A stretch of 64,000 bases of DNA from Arthrobacter sp. MYb23 (lineage in GTDB: Bacteria > Actinomycetota > Actinomycetes > Actinomycetales > Micrococcaceae): assembly GCF_002979775.1 (NCBI RefSeq), contig NZ_PCPR01000008.1:105206-169205 (forward strand), read 5' to 3'. Below are positions 63,801 to 64,000 of this stretch, one piece after another (the first letter of the stretch is position 1; each line of letters begins with the position of its first letter). A program made the position numbers and the translations under genes. The notes beneath the pieces are model-generated. The model worked only from the letters and a program-made list of their open reading frames with translations. It was not told the origin of the DNA and ran no database searches.

Positions 63801-64000
63801 TCCCTTTCCTGCTGCAAAAACCACCGGCGGTGGATCTCTGGTTGTCAGCACCGAGCGCAAATCCCTACGAGCCCACAGCGTTTGACGAGATGGGGGCCGG
63901 CTCGAGCACTCGACGGCATCCTCGGGGTTCCATTCAACTCCAGTCCCGGACCTAGCTCTGCTTGGTATCCCAAACCCTCACCTCCCCACCCACCCTCTTG
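63801..64000. other. right-edge non-coding sequence
   Basis: Nothing clear is coded in the last 200 bp on either strand; higher G/C returns, so the island may end here. Confidence 0.4.

Overview
The window looks like chromosome from a high-GC Gram-positive actinobacterium, most likely a Micrococcaceae member of the Arthrobacter/Paenarthrobacter type. This is inferred from G/C-rich third codon positions, GTG and TTG starts, tightly overlapping ATGA junctions and the gene families present. No rRNA, tRNA, CRISPR array, transposase or integrase was seen. Replacing AT-richer codon use marks one clear import at the right end (57.5-63.8 kb).

Layout. 1-15.6 kb is housekeeping and metabolic sequence: a cut-off tRNA nucleotidyltransferase, a two-subunit ABC exporter, an aldo/keto reductase, an azoreductase with a divergent HxlR regulator, an alpha/beta hydrolase, a CYTH-CHAD protein, small acidic and membrane proteins, and an IclR / CoA-transferase / crotonase group. 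15.9-20.2 kb is an accessory island of small genes, including a barstar-type and a SUFU-type immunity protein and a tautomerase. These genes are separated by a same-orientation 15-bp repeat (consensus TCCGGTGAAGGATCC), so the island looks like a cassette array. 20.3-23.1 kb is a Nudix-family repressor facing an SPFH protein and an NAD-kinase-like protein, with two matching operators between them. 23.1-26.8 kb holds a membrane protein, a micro-protein and a secreted gamma-glutamyltransferase.

27.06-37.07 kb is one minus-strand operon that I read as a daptide-type RiPP cluster. It holds a recognition protein with a PqqD-like tail, a class III aminotransferase, an Fe-ADH-fold dehydrogenase, three short precursor genes (41-46 aa, all ending in Thr), a methyltransferase, a YcaO protein, an M50 protease with an N-terminal winged-helix-like segment, and an ABC exporter. 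The expected product is a hydrophobic helical peptide whose C-terminal Thr is oxidatively decarboxylated, transaminated and N-methylated. The added ATP-competent YcaO and the loss of metal ligands in the dehydrogenase make this copy worth attention.

37.3-57.2 kb returns to metabolism: a TY-Chap-like/unknown pair; an acid uptake and CoA-activation operon (MHS transporter, acyl-CoA synthetase, crotonase) with a divergent LysR; an APC permease, two cupins and a trimethylamine-monooxygenase-like enzyme with a TetR; and a LacI-controlled sugar operon (binding protein, two permeases, two Gfo/Idh/MocA oxidoreductases, a ThuA protein) with two identical palindromic operators.

57.5-63.8 kb is a defence island: a PD-(D/E)XK-like nuclease gene followed by a complete, overlapping qatABCD operon (KAP ATPase, QatB, QueC-like, TatD-like).
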